Part shown: one piece after another, positions 7,890-14,057 of the stretch
Layout: each line of letters opens with the position of its first letter
How positions within the stretch are numbered: position 1 is the first letter of the stretch
Source of the DNA: Deltaproteobacteria bacterium
Lineage (GTDB): Bacteria > Desulfobacterota > Desulfarculia > Adiutricales > Adiutricaceae
Assembly: GCA_031279155.1 (NCBI GenBank)
Contig: JAITJB010000233.1
Location: 1 to 14,342 of the forward strand
Direction of reading: 5' to 3'
Length of the DNA: 14,342 nucleotides
Translations under genes and position numbers: made by a program
Notes under the pieces: generated by a model
Seen by the model: only the letters and a program-made list of their open reading frames with translations
The model's database searches: none
What the model was told of the DNA's origin: nothing

Positions 7890-7933
7890 CGGTGGGCTTT
7901 AAAACTCTCCGAACGATATCTAGACCAATTGGT

Positions 7934-7947
7934 GGTTAAATTCAGAC
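7934..7947 (-). promoter_or_regulatory. 14-bp element upstream of hydC
   Basis: The minus strand reads GTCTGAATTTAACC, differing at one position from the element at 2860-2873. Its core lies 49 bp from the TATAAT at 7884-7889. It abuts a perfect 10-bp palindrome (ACCAATTGGT, 7924-7933). TCAGACC (7942-7948) also forms a perfect 7-bp inverted repeat with GGTCTGA at 7964-7970. This is probably a binding site for a transcription factor. Confidence 0.5.
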
Positions 7948-8371
7948 CTTTATCCGGCCAGGGGGTCTGATTGAGGTAAGATGGCGGGAAAAATCGTGAC
8001 CTAGCCGGAGGTTTTTTCTTTTAGTTTCCTTCGTAAAATTCTAGATTTATGTGGGTTTTGTAAAATAATAAACATGCATGGGCAAAATTGGGAACACGCC
8101 TACCGCAAAAAAAAGGCCAAAGAGCCATGACGCTCAAATTTACGAAAAAATAAGCCTAAGGGCCCAAAAATCTAAATTGACGGTTGACAGCAAATCAACA
8201 ATAAGGTATTTAAAATTGTGTTCAGAAAAAGTCCTCCTGGCCTTATCCAGATTAAATTGACCTTTGGCGATCAGAAGTGTTGGTTACCGGGCCTTTAGAG
8301 ATACGCTAAGAGGCCTTTAAGATCAAAACAGTCTGGTCGGCCTTATTTATTGTTCTGGCCCAAAGCTGAAA

Positions 8372-8415
8372 GACCTAGGCCTTAAAAAGCGGTCAAGATG
8401 GCCAAGGCCTAGGTC
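8372..8415. repeat. 12-bp perfect inverted repeat upstream of the symporter
   Basis: GACCTAGGCCTT (8372-8383) and its exact complement AAGGCCTAGGTC (8404-8415) flank a 20-nt loop, which can itself pair GGTC with GGCC. The stem would be strong in RNA. No T-run follows in either direction, so it is not a standard terminator. It lies about 195 nt before the symporter start. Confidence 0.6.
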
Positions 8416-8426
8416 AGAGATAAAGA

Positions 8427-8450
8427 GGGTCAAGGTAGGGGTCATGGTAG
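8427..8450 (+). repeat. 12-bp tandem duplication
   Basis: Two adjacent units, GGGTCAAGGTAG and GGGTCATGGTAG, differ at one base. They follow the 12-bp inverted repeat directly and are followed by the palindrome AGTGGCCACT (8449-8458). Function unknown. Confidence 0.5.
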
Positions 8451-8572
8451 TGGCCACTAGAGCCTTAGGCAGTGGCCAAGAGATCCTCTGCCGGGGAGCT
8501 GGCAGGGGACGGCAATTTTATTGCTTTTTTTTATTAGATATATCGTTTCGGAAATTACAATTAATTTCTTAC

Positions 8573-8591
8573 CTGGAAATAAACTTTCCAG
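8573..8591 (+). promoter_or_regulatory. 7-bp hairpin just before the symporter start
   Basis: CTGGAAA (8573-8579) and TTTCCAG (8585-8591) are perfect inverted arms around a 5-nt loop, ending 18 nt before the ATG at 8610. It could be an operator or an RNA hairpin that affects translation. The gene has no strong Shine-Dalgarno. Confidence 0.35.
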
Positions 8592-8609
8592 CTAACATGG
8601 GTATTGTTT

Positions 8610-9953
8610 ATGGAAATTCTATCTAGTGTTGTGGCTAAGGTAAATAGCTTTGTTTGGGGACCATGGATGTTGTTTTTCCTGGTCGGGACAGGAGTTTTCT
8701 TGTCCATAAGGTTGGGATTCATCCAGTTTTCCAAGCTCTTCTATGCCTTAAAGTTGGCTCTCCTTCCCCGCAAGAGTAAAGACGATTCGGTCGGGGATAT
8801 CAGCCATTTTGGGGCTTTAATGACGGCTTTGGCCGCAACTATCGGTATTGGCAACATTGTCGGCGTATCAACGGCGGTCATTGTTGGCGGGCCAGGCGCG
8901 GTTTTTTGGATGTGGGTTACGGCCATCTTTGGCATGGCCACCAAATACGGTGAGGCCGTCTTAGCCATTAGGTACCGCGAGGTCGATAAATCCGGCCACA
9001 TGGCCGGCGGGCCCATGTACTATATTGAAAAAGGCATGGGCATTAAGTGGTTGGCCGTGCTTTTTGCCATCTTCGGCGTTGTGGCCTCATTTGGCATCGG
9101 AAACATTAGCCAGAGTAACTCGGTTGCCAACAACATCCACGGCGTCATTGGCATATCTCCTTGGATTACCGGCGTCATTTTTGCCATCATCACGGCGGCC
9201 GTCGTTTTAGGCGGGGTCAAGAGCATTGCCGCCTCCACCGGCCTCATCGTGCCCTTCATGGCCGTTTTTTATGTTTTGGTGGGCATAGTGATAATCATCA
9301 CTAATTATACGTTGGTCCCAGGGGCTTTAGAGCTCATCGTCTCTAACGCTTTCACCCATGAAGCCGGTATAGGGGGGCTTTTGGGCACGACCATCAGGTA
9401 TGGCGTGGCTCGAGGAGTCTTCTCCAACGAAGCCGGCCTAGGCTCGGCGCCCATCGCGGCTGCGGCGGCCAAAACCGATCACCCCTGCCGGCAAGCTCTG
9501 GTCTCGATGACCGGAACTTTTTTGGATACCATCGTCGTCTGCTCGGTTAACGGCATAGTCTTAGTCATGGCCGGCCTGTACAAAAGTGGCATCCCAGCTC
9601 CATCTTTGACCTCAGAATCTTTTAATAAGTTTTGGCCATTTGTTGGCGAGTGGGTGGTCACGGTTTCCATCATCTTTTTCGCTTATTCAACCATCTTGGG
9701 CTGGTCATATTACGGCGAGAGATGCTTGTACTATCTAACGGAAAGTAAAAGGGCCAGTTTTATCTACAGGCTGATTTTTTCCATCTTCGTCTTAGTTGGG
9801 GCCACCACCAAGATCGATCTGGTTTGGGATATTTCAGATACTTTTAATGGGGCCATGGCCATCCCCAACCTCATAGGATTGGTGGCCCTTTCCGGGGTGA
9901 TAGTCTCGCAAACCAAGGAATTTAACGAAAAATTTTATAAAAAACCTAAGTGA
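8610..9953 (+). CDS. AGCS-family sodium:alanine/glycine symporter
   Basis: An inner-membrane Na+-coupled amino-acid importer of the alanine or glycine:cation symporter family, 447 residues with about ten or more hydrophobic segments. Family hallmarks are visible: the block around GIGNIVGVSTAVIVGGPGAVFWMW followed by MATKYGEAVLAIRYRE, GGPMYYIEKGMG, and RGVFSNEAGLGSAPIAAAAAKTDHP. The ATG at 8610 is preferred over a TTG two codons upstream. No strong ribosome binding site precedes either. A nine-codon frame (8597-8626) overlaps the start and could couple translation, though this is weakly supported. The gene stands alone, convergent with the met operon and closed by the terminator at 10079-10120. 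The exact substrate (alanine, glycine or another small amino acid) cannot be read from the sequence. Confidence 0.93.
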   Translation: MEILSSVVAKVNSFVWGPWMLFFLVGTGVFLSIRLGFIQFSKLFYALKLALLPRKSKDDSVGDISHFGALMTALAATIGIGNIVGVSTAVIVGGPGAVFWMWVTAIFGMATKYGEAVLAIRYREVDKSGHMAGGPMYYIEKGMGIKWLAVLFAIFGVVASFGIGNISQSNSVANNIHGVIGISPWITGVIFAIITAAVVLGGVKSIAASTGLIVPFMAVFYVLVGIVIIITNYTLVPGALELIVSNAFTHEAGIGGLLGTTIRYGVARGVFSNEAGLGSAPIAAAAAKTDHPCRQALVSMTGTFLDTIVVCSVNGIVLVMAGLYKSGIPAPSLTSESFNKFWPFVGEWVVTVSIIFFAYSTILGWSYYGERCLYYLTESKRASFIYRLIFSIFVLVGATTKIDLVWDISDTFNGAMAIPNLIGLVALSGVIVSQTKEFNEKFYKKPK

Positions 9954-9956
9954 TTT

Positions 9957-10075
9957 TGGTTAGCTAGGCTTAGCTTAGCTTTACTAGCTTAACAAGGCTA
10001 GCTAGGATACCCTCGATAGCCAGGCTAGCTAAGATAGCCTAGGTAGCCTCGCTAGCTAAGCTAGCTAAGATTAAA
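9957..10075. repeat. GCTAG-rich degenerate repeat tract
   Basis: The 3' region after the symporter is built almost wholly from variants of GCTAGCTAAG and AGCCTAGG. Two 27-bp units (9995-10021 and 10022-10048) match at 23 of 27 positions, and a partial third follows to about 10075. A diverged copy in the opposite sense (TTAGCTAGGCTTAGCTTAGC) lies at 9960-9979. It ends just before the terminator. No coding frame. Confidence 0.65.
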
Positions 10076-10078
10076 GAC

Positions 10079-10120
10079 AAAAAAACCCGGGCTGGCGAAT
10101 ACTCGCCAGCCCGGGTTTTT
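10079..10120. terminator. bidirectional intrinsic terminator between the symporter and metQ
   Basis: A perfect 13-bp GC-rich stem (10086-10098 with 10103-10115) closes a 4-nt loop. It is flanked by seven A on the left and five T on the right, so it gives a U-tract in both directions. It serves the convergent symporter (plus) and met operon (minus). Confidence 0.92.
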
Positions 10121-10137
10121 AAATGGCTGAAGCTAGT

Positions 10138-11133
10138 CTACTTTTTCTCGTAATCAAAGGCCGGGACAGTTGCGCCTTTAAAATGCTCCAAAATAAATTC
10201 AGCTACTTCTTGGGACTGATAGGCTTCGACAAATTTAAGGTATAGCGGGTTATCTTTGTCTTCAGGCCGGGCAACGATAACGTTTACGTAAGGCGAATCG
10301 AAGTCTTCCAGAAAGATGGAGTCGGTTAAGGGATTTAAGCCAACGCCTTGGGCATAGTTGTTGTTGATAGCAACAACGGTTGCGTCGTCACGGGCTGCCG
10401 GAGTCTGGGAGGCTTCGACCTCGATAATCTTAAGGTTTAAGCGGTTTTCGACGATATCGTAAACCGTGGCTTTGGCCCCGGCATCGGGCTTAAGGGTAAT
10501 GAAGCCAGCCTTTTCCAATAGTAGTAAGGCTCTGGCGCCGTTAGAGCCATCATTGGGGATGACCACGGTATCGCCTTCTTTTAGTTCGCTGATATCCGTT
10601 ATCTTGTTAGAGAAAAAGCCTATGGGGGAAATATAGGTGGTCCCGATGCTGACTAAGGGAGTGCCTTTTTCGGCGATAAAGTCTTCAAGATAGGGGATAT
10701 GCTGGAAAGAGTTCAGATCGATTTCTTTGGCCGCCAAAGCGGTGTTGGGGATGACGTAGTCGCTAAATTCCGTAAGCGTGACCTCTAAGCCCCGGCTTTT
10801 GGCCACCTCGACGACCTTTTCGAGGATATCAATGTCTGAGCCGGTGGTGGTGCCGACATTGATTTTGCCGATGATTTCCACTGGTGCGGGGGCGGCGGCT
10901 TCAGGCGCGGCCGGTTCTTCAGCTGCGGGCGTAGCTGCTGGTTCTGCCGGGGTCTCAGCCGGGGCCGGAGGCTCAGCTGCTGGCGCTGCCGGAGTCTCAG
11001 CCGGGGCGGCCGGGGCCGGGGTAGCGGCCGGAGTCGGGGCCGGTTCATCGCTGCCGCAAGCTGCGAAGAGGAAAACAGAAAATAGAAGGGAGAAAAATAA
11101 AATACCGTACTTGTGCATCTTGTTCAATTTCAT
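10138..11133 (-). CDS. metQ: MetQ-like substrate-binding lipoprotein
   Basis: The substrate-binding lipoprotein of a methionine-type ABC importer, NLPA/MetQ family, 331 residues. A lipoprotein signal peptide ends at C26 (LFLFAAC; Phe at -3 is slightly atypical). Residues 27-86 form a Pro/Ala/Glu/Thr linker with repeated PAETPA-like units. The binding domain then begins at INVGTTTGSDIDILEKV and has the MetQ block EIDLNSFQHIPYLEDF. Most MetQ proteins lack such a linker and are about 270 residues long. The ATG at 11133 is chosen because AAAGGA lies 9 nt upstream; an in-frame TTG at 11142 directly abuts that site. Last gene of metNIQ, about 90 nt after metI. Methionine is the likely ligand, but related NLPA proteins bind other amino acids or dipeptides. 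Confidence 0.9.
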   Translation of the reverse strand: MKLNKMHKYGILFFSLLFSVFLFAACGSDEPAPTPAATPAPAAPAETPAAPAAEPPAPAETPAEPAATPAAEEPAAPEAAAPAPVEIIGKINVGTTTGSDIDILEKVVEVAKSRGLEVTLTEFSDYVIPNTALAAKEIDLNSFQHIPYLEDFIAEKGTPLVSIGTTYISPIGFFSNKITDISELKEGDTVVIPNDGSNGARALLLLEKAGFITLKPDAGAKATVYDIVENRLNLKIIEVEASQTPAARDDATVVAINNNYAQGVGLNPLTDSIFLEDFDSPYVNVIVARPEDKDNPLYLKFVEAYQSQEVAEFILEHFKGATVPAFDYEKK

Positions 11134-11150
11134 CTTGCCCAATCCTTTCG

Positions 11151-11178
11151 GTTAGAGGTTAGAAGTTAGAAGTTACGG
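11151..11178. repeat. 7-bp tandem repeat upstream of metQ
   Basis: The plus strand has four adjacent 7-bp units: GTTAGAG, GTTAGAA, GTTAGAA, GTTACGG. They lie in the metI-metQ gap, ending about 8 nt on the upstream side of the metQ Shine-Dalgarno (minus strand units YTCTAAC). Slippage could change the leader length. Confidence 0.6.
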
Positions 11179-11223
11179 GGGATAAAACCAAAAAGAAAAA
11201 AAACCACTAAAGCCAAAAATAAT

Positions 11224-11883
11224 CTAGCGGTGGGATATTCTGCGGACCAAATAATCGCCTAGATTTTGGACGCCCTGGACGACTAAGAGAAGCAATATTA
11301 CCGTCACCCACATGATATCGGTCTGGTAGCGCTGATAGCCGTAGCGGATGGAGAGATCGCCAAGTCCGCCGCCGCCTACGGCGCCGGCCATGGCCGAATA
11401 GCTGATGAGGGTGATGGTGGTAATAGTTACGGCCATGATGAGTCCGGGTTTGGCTTCGGCTAAAAGGACGTGAATAATAATCTGCCACCTGGTGGCCCCG
11501 GCGGCTTGAGCCGCTTCGATAACACCGAAGGGAACTTCCAGAAGGGAGGTTTCGGTTAACCTAGCCATAAAGACGACGGCAGCTAGGGTTAAGGGGACGA
11601 TGACGGCTGTTGGACCGATACTGGTCCCAACGATAAATCTAGTTACCGGGATGACAAAGACGATAAAGATAGGGAAGGGTATGGAACGGGTAGCGTTAAC
11701 TACCAGCCCTAAGATAAAGTTTATCGTTCTATTTTGGCAGATGTGCCTCCGCCTAGTTATAACCAAAAGCACCCCCAAAGGTATGCCCAAAAGGGAGGTT
11801 ATCAGGGTCGATAGCGAGACCATGTATAGCGACTGAAGGGACGCCGTCTGGACCATGGTCCATTTAACGGGGGTTAGCAACAT
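11224..11883 (-). CDS. metI: methionine ABC transporter permease
   Basis: The inner-membrane permease of the MetNIQ importer, 219 residues from the chosen start, against about 217 for the family. It has five or so hydrophobic segments and the EAA coupling loop (GVIEAAQAAGATRWQIIIHV) that contacts MetN. Other typical blocks are NATRSIPFPIFIV and AMAGAVGGGGLGD. The ATG at 11883 is chosen because GGAGG lies 6 nt upstream, inside the end of metN; the genes then overlap by 20 nt. The frame extends upstream to an ATG at 11907, but that start has no comparable ribosome binding site. Confidence 0.93.
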   Translation of the reverse strand: MLLTPVKWTMVQTASLQSLYMVSLSTLITSLLGIPLGVLLVITRRRHICQNRTINFILGLVVNATRSIPFPIFIVFVIPVTRFIVGTSIGPTAVIVPLTLAAVVFMARLTETSLLEVPFGVIEAAQAAGATRWQIIIHVLLAEAKPGLIMAVTITTITLISYSAMAGAVGGGGLGDLSIRYGYQRYQTDIMWVTVILLLLVVQGVQNLGDYLVRRISHR

Positions 11884-12895
11884 TGAAGACCTCCAGATTG
11901 ACTTCACAATTTCTTAAATAGTCAAGGGCGTTATCGACAGAAGATTTTTGGCCGGAGAGATCTAAAAGTAACGTGCCGTAAGGCGTGCCTTTAATGTGAT
12001 CTATGTGGGCTTGGAGGATGTTGGTTTCTACGTTAAATTTTTTGATTAAGGTATAGACCAAGGGCTCGATGACCGTGGGGCCGATATAGCCGATCCTAAC
12101 TAACAGCCCTTTGGGTTGGTAGCCTTTTTCCAAAAAATGATCGGTATTGGAGAGAACCACTTCCACGAAGCTTTTAGAAGTCGGGTGCTTAGGTGAGGTA
12201 AAGACATCGATAACTCGCCCGGTCTCAACTATTTGCCCGTTTTCCATAACGGCCACCCGGTCGCAGATTTCGGTGATAACCTTCATCTCATGGGTTATGA
12301 GCACCACCGTAAGGCTTAAGCGCTCCTTAAGATCCTCGATTAAGGACAAGATGGAGCTGGTCGTCTGCGGGTCCAAGGAGCTGGTAGCCTCGTCGCATAA
12401 GAGGATAGTTGGGCTATTGGCCAAAGATCTGGCGATGCCGACTCTTTGTTTTTGTCCGCCAGATAGTTGTGAGGGATAGGCTTTAGCCTTATCGGTCAGG
12501 CCAACCATTTCCAAGAGTTCGGCTACCCTTTGGCGGATAAAGGCTTTGGGCCGACCGTCCATCTGGAGCGGAAAGGCCACGTTAGCCCAAACATTGCGAG
12601 AAGATAAAAGGTTAAAGGACTGGAAAATCATGCCCATGCTACGGCGGGCTTCCAAAAGTTCGGCGCGACTTAAAGTCGTTAGATCTCTACCGGCTACCAG
12701 CACCTGGCCGCTGGAGGGCGTCTCCAAACGGTTAAGGCAGCGTATGAAGGTGCTCTTACCAGCGCCTGAGAGGCCGATGACGCCAAAAATCTCGCCCTCG
12801 TCAATGGTCAGATCGATTCCCCTCAGGGCCTCGACATTATCGGCGCCAGTGTTGAAAGTCTTGGTTAAGCCCTTAATTTCTATTAAATGGGTCAT
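11864..12895 (-). CDS. metN: methionine ABC transporter ATP-binding protein
   Basis: The ATPase of the MetNIQ importer, 343 residues, the normal family length. Walker A (GLSGAGKST, 41-49), the Q-loop (Q92), the LSGGQ signature (144-148), Walker B (ILLCDE, 164-169) and the switch His (H202) are all intact. A C-terminal NIL/ACT-type domain (about 265-343) marks it as MetN; this domain binds methionine and inhibits transport. It is the first gene of the operon. Its ATG at 12895 has no clear Shine-Dalgarno. The leader holds an intrinsic-terminator hairpin and a small hairpin, which suggests control by attenuation or insulation from the gene upstream. Confidence 0.95.
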   Translation of the reverse strand: MTHLIEIKGLTKTFNTGADNVEALRGIDLTIDEGEIFGVIGLSGAGKSTFIRCLNRLETPSSGQVLVAGRDLTTLSRAELLEARRSMGMIFQSFNLLSSRNVWANVAFPLQMDGRPKAFIRQRVAELLEMVGLTDKAKAYPSQLSGGQKQRVGIARSLANSPTILLCDEATSSLDPQTTSSILSLIEDLKERLSLTVVLITHEMKVITEICDRVAVMENGQIVETGRVIDVFTSPKHPTSKSFVEVVLSNTDHFLEKGYQPKGLLVRIGYIGPTVIEPLVYTLIKKFNVETNILQAHIDHIKGTPYGTLLLDLSGQKSSVDNALDYLRNCEVNLEVFNVANPR

Positions 12896-13289
12896 CTGTA
12901 AGTCAATAAGGTAATTTTTAGTTTTCTAAACTAGCGACTAGACGCTGGTTTAATTGAGGTAAAAAAAAACCAAAAATCCTTAACCTGGACTTTTGGCCTT
13001 CAGTTTGACTGATCAGCGAAAGCGGCGGGAAATATGAAAAAGAAGAAAGCCCCGTTTGGCGGCTGGCGAAAGTTAGCGATATTACGCATCAATGTAAATT
13101 GACGGTTGAGAGCTCCCTAGGCTAAGACTGGTCATAAGTTTAAAATCAGGAGCCGAAAATTGCAAGCAAAAAGATGTTGCCCGATGTTGATTAATTAGCT
13201 TGATCGGAGCGTCAAATCTTAGCATGACTACTTTAGGCTATTATGGGCCAATTCCCTCCATATGAAAGCAGGCCGCTGTTTTAGATTAT
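12896..13289. other. intergenic region upstream of metN
   Basis: About 394 bp without a credible gene. It contains the terminator hairpin and a 6-bp hairpin (TAGTTT/AAACTA, 12919-12933) close to the metN start. No convincing -35/-10 pair for metN is visible on the minus strand. No complete SAM riboswitch, T-box or MetJ-type site was recognised. Confidence 0.5.
12961..12996 (-). terminator. intrinsic terminator or attenuator upstream of metN
   Basis: Read on the minus strand, CCAAAAGTCC (12996-12987) pairs with GGATTTTTGG (12979-12970) in a 10-bp stem with one G-U pair and a 7-nt loop. A run of nine U follows (12969-12961). It lies 65 nt before the metN ATG and about 290 nt after the Cys-rich gene. 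It could end that gene's transcript or act as an attenuator in a metN leader. Confidence 0.75.
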
Positions 13290-13844
13290 CTAAGAGCCGG
13301 CACACTCAAAAGCTGTCCCGCACCTGCCGTCCGCGCCAGCGCAGTTTGAAGCCGTCCCGCACCTCCCTCCGCCGCCAGCGCACTGTGAGGCCGTTCCGCA
13401 CCTGCCGCCCCCGCCAGCGCAGTTTGAAGCCGTCCCGCATCTGCCGCCCCCGCCGGCGCAGCTTGAAGCCGTTCCGCACCTACCTCCGCCGCCAGCACAC
13501 CCAGAAGCCGTTCCGCACCTGCCGCCCCCGCCAGCGCACTGTGAGGCCGTACCGCACCTCCCTCCGCCGCCGGCGCACTGTGAGGCCGTCCCGCACCTGC
13601 CGCCCGCGCCAGCACAGTTTGAAGCCGCCCCGCACCTACCTCCGCCGCCGGCGCAGTTTGAAGCCGTTCCGCAGTTTGCCGAGGCTTGTGAAGTGCCTAA
13701 AGTCGTAGGACTACTTGATTGATCAGTGTTTGAAGAAAAGCCTTCTGTCTTATCAAACACAACAGAAACTGAACTGACGGCCAGTGCAGCAATGGAAGCG
13801 AAGCCAAGTTTTAAAAAATTACGTCTAGAAAAAAAATCTGACAT
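13290..13844 (-). CDS. Tat-exported Cys/Gly-rich 13-residue tandem-repeat protein
   Basis: A 184-residue protein of a family I do not recognise. Residues 1-30 are a twin-arginine signal (SRRNFLKLGF then a hydrophobic core), with no clear Ala-x-Ala cleavage site. A Ser/Thr-rich spacer follows (31-57). Residues 58-184 are nine full copies and one partial copy of the repeat CGTASxCAGGGGR, giving 20 cysteines. The residue x is Asn, Gln, Ser or Gly (Glu in the last copy). Gly codons differ between copies mostly at third positions, so this strand and frame are under protein-level selection; the open frames on the other strand are shadows of a 39-bp repeat. The ATG at 13844 has AAGAGG about 5 nt upstream. 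Possible roles include a disulfide- or metal-rich extracytoplasmic protein or a precursor modified on Cys. No maturation enzyme lies in the window. Confidence 0.85.
   Translation of the reverse strand: MSDFFSRRNFLKLGFASIAALAVSSVSVVFDKTEGFSSNTDQSSSPTTLGTSQASANCGTASNCAGGGGRCGAASNCAGAGGRCGTASQCAGGGGRCGTASQCAGGGGRCGTASGCAGGGGRCGTASSCAGGGGRCGTASNCAGGGGRCGTASQCAGGGGRCGTASNCAGADGRCGTAFECAGS
13293..13673 (-). repeat. 39-bp tandem repeat array inside the Cys-rich gene
   Basis: Nine full units and one partial unit of 39 bp encode the 13-residue repeats. The unit length is a multiple of three, so several frames remain open on both strands. The array is far more GC-rich than its flanks. Confidence 0.9.
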
Positions 13845-13877
13845 AATCGCCTCTTATTGTGTATCAATACCATTTTC

Positions 13878-13907
13878 AAGTTAGCACAGGACAATCATCA
13901 CAGTCAA
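13878..13907 (-). promoter_or_regulatory. possible promoter of the Cys-rich gene
   Basis: Minus-strand TTGACT (13902-13907) is followed after 18 bp by TAACTT (13878-13883). The -35 is good and the -10 weak. It lies about 35 nt before the start codon. No better pair is visible. Confidence 0.3.
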
Positions 13908-13980
13908 CGCTAGCTAAGACAGCGTAAAAATTGGAAGAAATGACGGAATTTAAAAGCTCATAGAAAGTTCGCTATGGACC

Positions 13981-14009
13981 TTGTTCATTTGAGTGGCTTA
14001 ATCTATAAT
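13981..14009 (+). promoter_or_regulatory. promoter of the coiled-coil gene
   Basis: TTGTTC (13981-13986), a 17-bp spacer and a perfect TATAAT (14004-14009) lie about 50 nt before the ATG at 14058. Spacing is ideal and the -35 partial. Confidence 0.55.
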
Positions 14010-14057
14010 CGGGCTACGGGCAATGTAAACAATGACGAAATATTGAAGGAGGGGAAA

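Larger units (their letters stand above)
7774..8609. other. long non-coding region between hydC and the AGCS symporter
   Basis: About 835 bp separate the divergent hydC and symporter genes. The first 200 bp hold the hyd promoters and the repeated GTCTGAATT elements. Frames of about 60 codons at 8078-8260 and 8444-8626 lack ribosome binding sites and recognisable content, and I do not call them. TTGACA at 8184-8189 has a weak -10 (TATTTA, 17-bp spacer) facing the symporter. A 12-bp inverted repeat, a 12-bp tandem duplication and a 7-bp hairpin are listed separately. I see no known riboswitch motif. Confidence 0.5.

Noticed and set aside
7998..8020. short hairpin with a T-run (ACCT/AGGT then TTTTTT)
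   Set aside because: The stem is only 4 bp and there is no plus-strand gene upstream for it to terminate.
8078..8260. 60-codon open frame upstream of the symporter
   Set aside because: No Shine-Dalgarno, no recognisable content, AT-rich non-coding composition.
8444..8626. 60-codon open frame overlapping the symporter start
   Set aside because: No ribosome binding site and it spans repeats and palindromes. Only its last nine codons could matter, as a weak coupling peptide.
8174..13112. 17-bp near-repeat AAATTGACGGTTGASAG at 8174-8190 and 13096-13112
   Set aside because: One such 16-of-17 match is about what chance gives in a window of this size, and the flanks do not match.
13170..13265. 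S-box-like string TGGAGGGAATTGGCCC on the minus strand upstream of metN
   Set aside because: It resembles part of the SAM-I core, but the P1 helix, the ATGAAACC segment and a nearby terminator are missing; the hairpin is about 250 nt away. A covariance-model search would settle it.
13262..13708. Arg-rich open frame on the plus strand with 13-residue repeats
   Set aside because: It is the antisense shadow of the Cys-rich gene. The 39-bp unit keeps several frames open, the third-position Gly codon changes are synonymous only in the minus-strand frame, and this frame has no ribosome binding site or signal.
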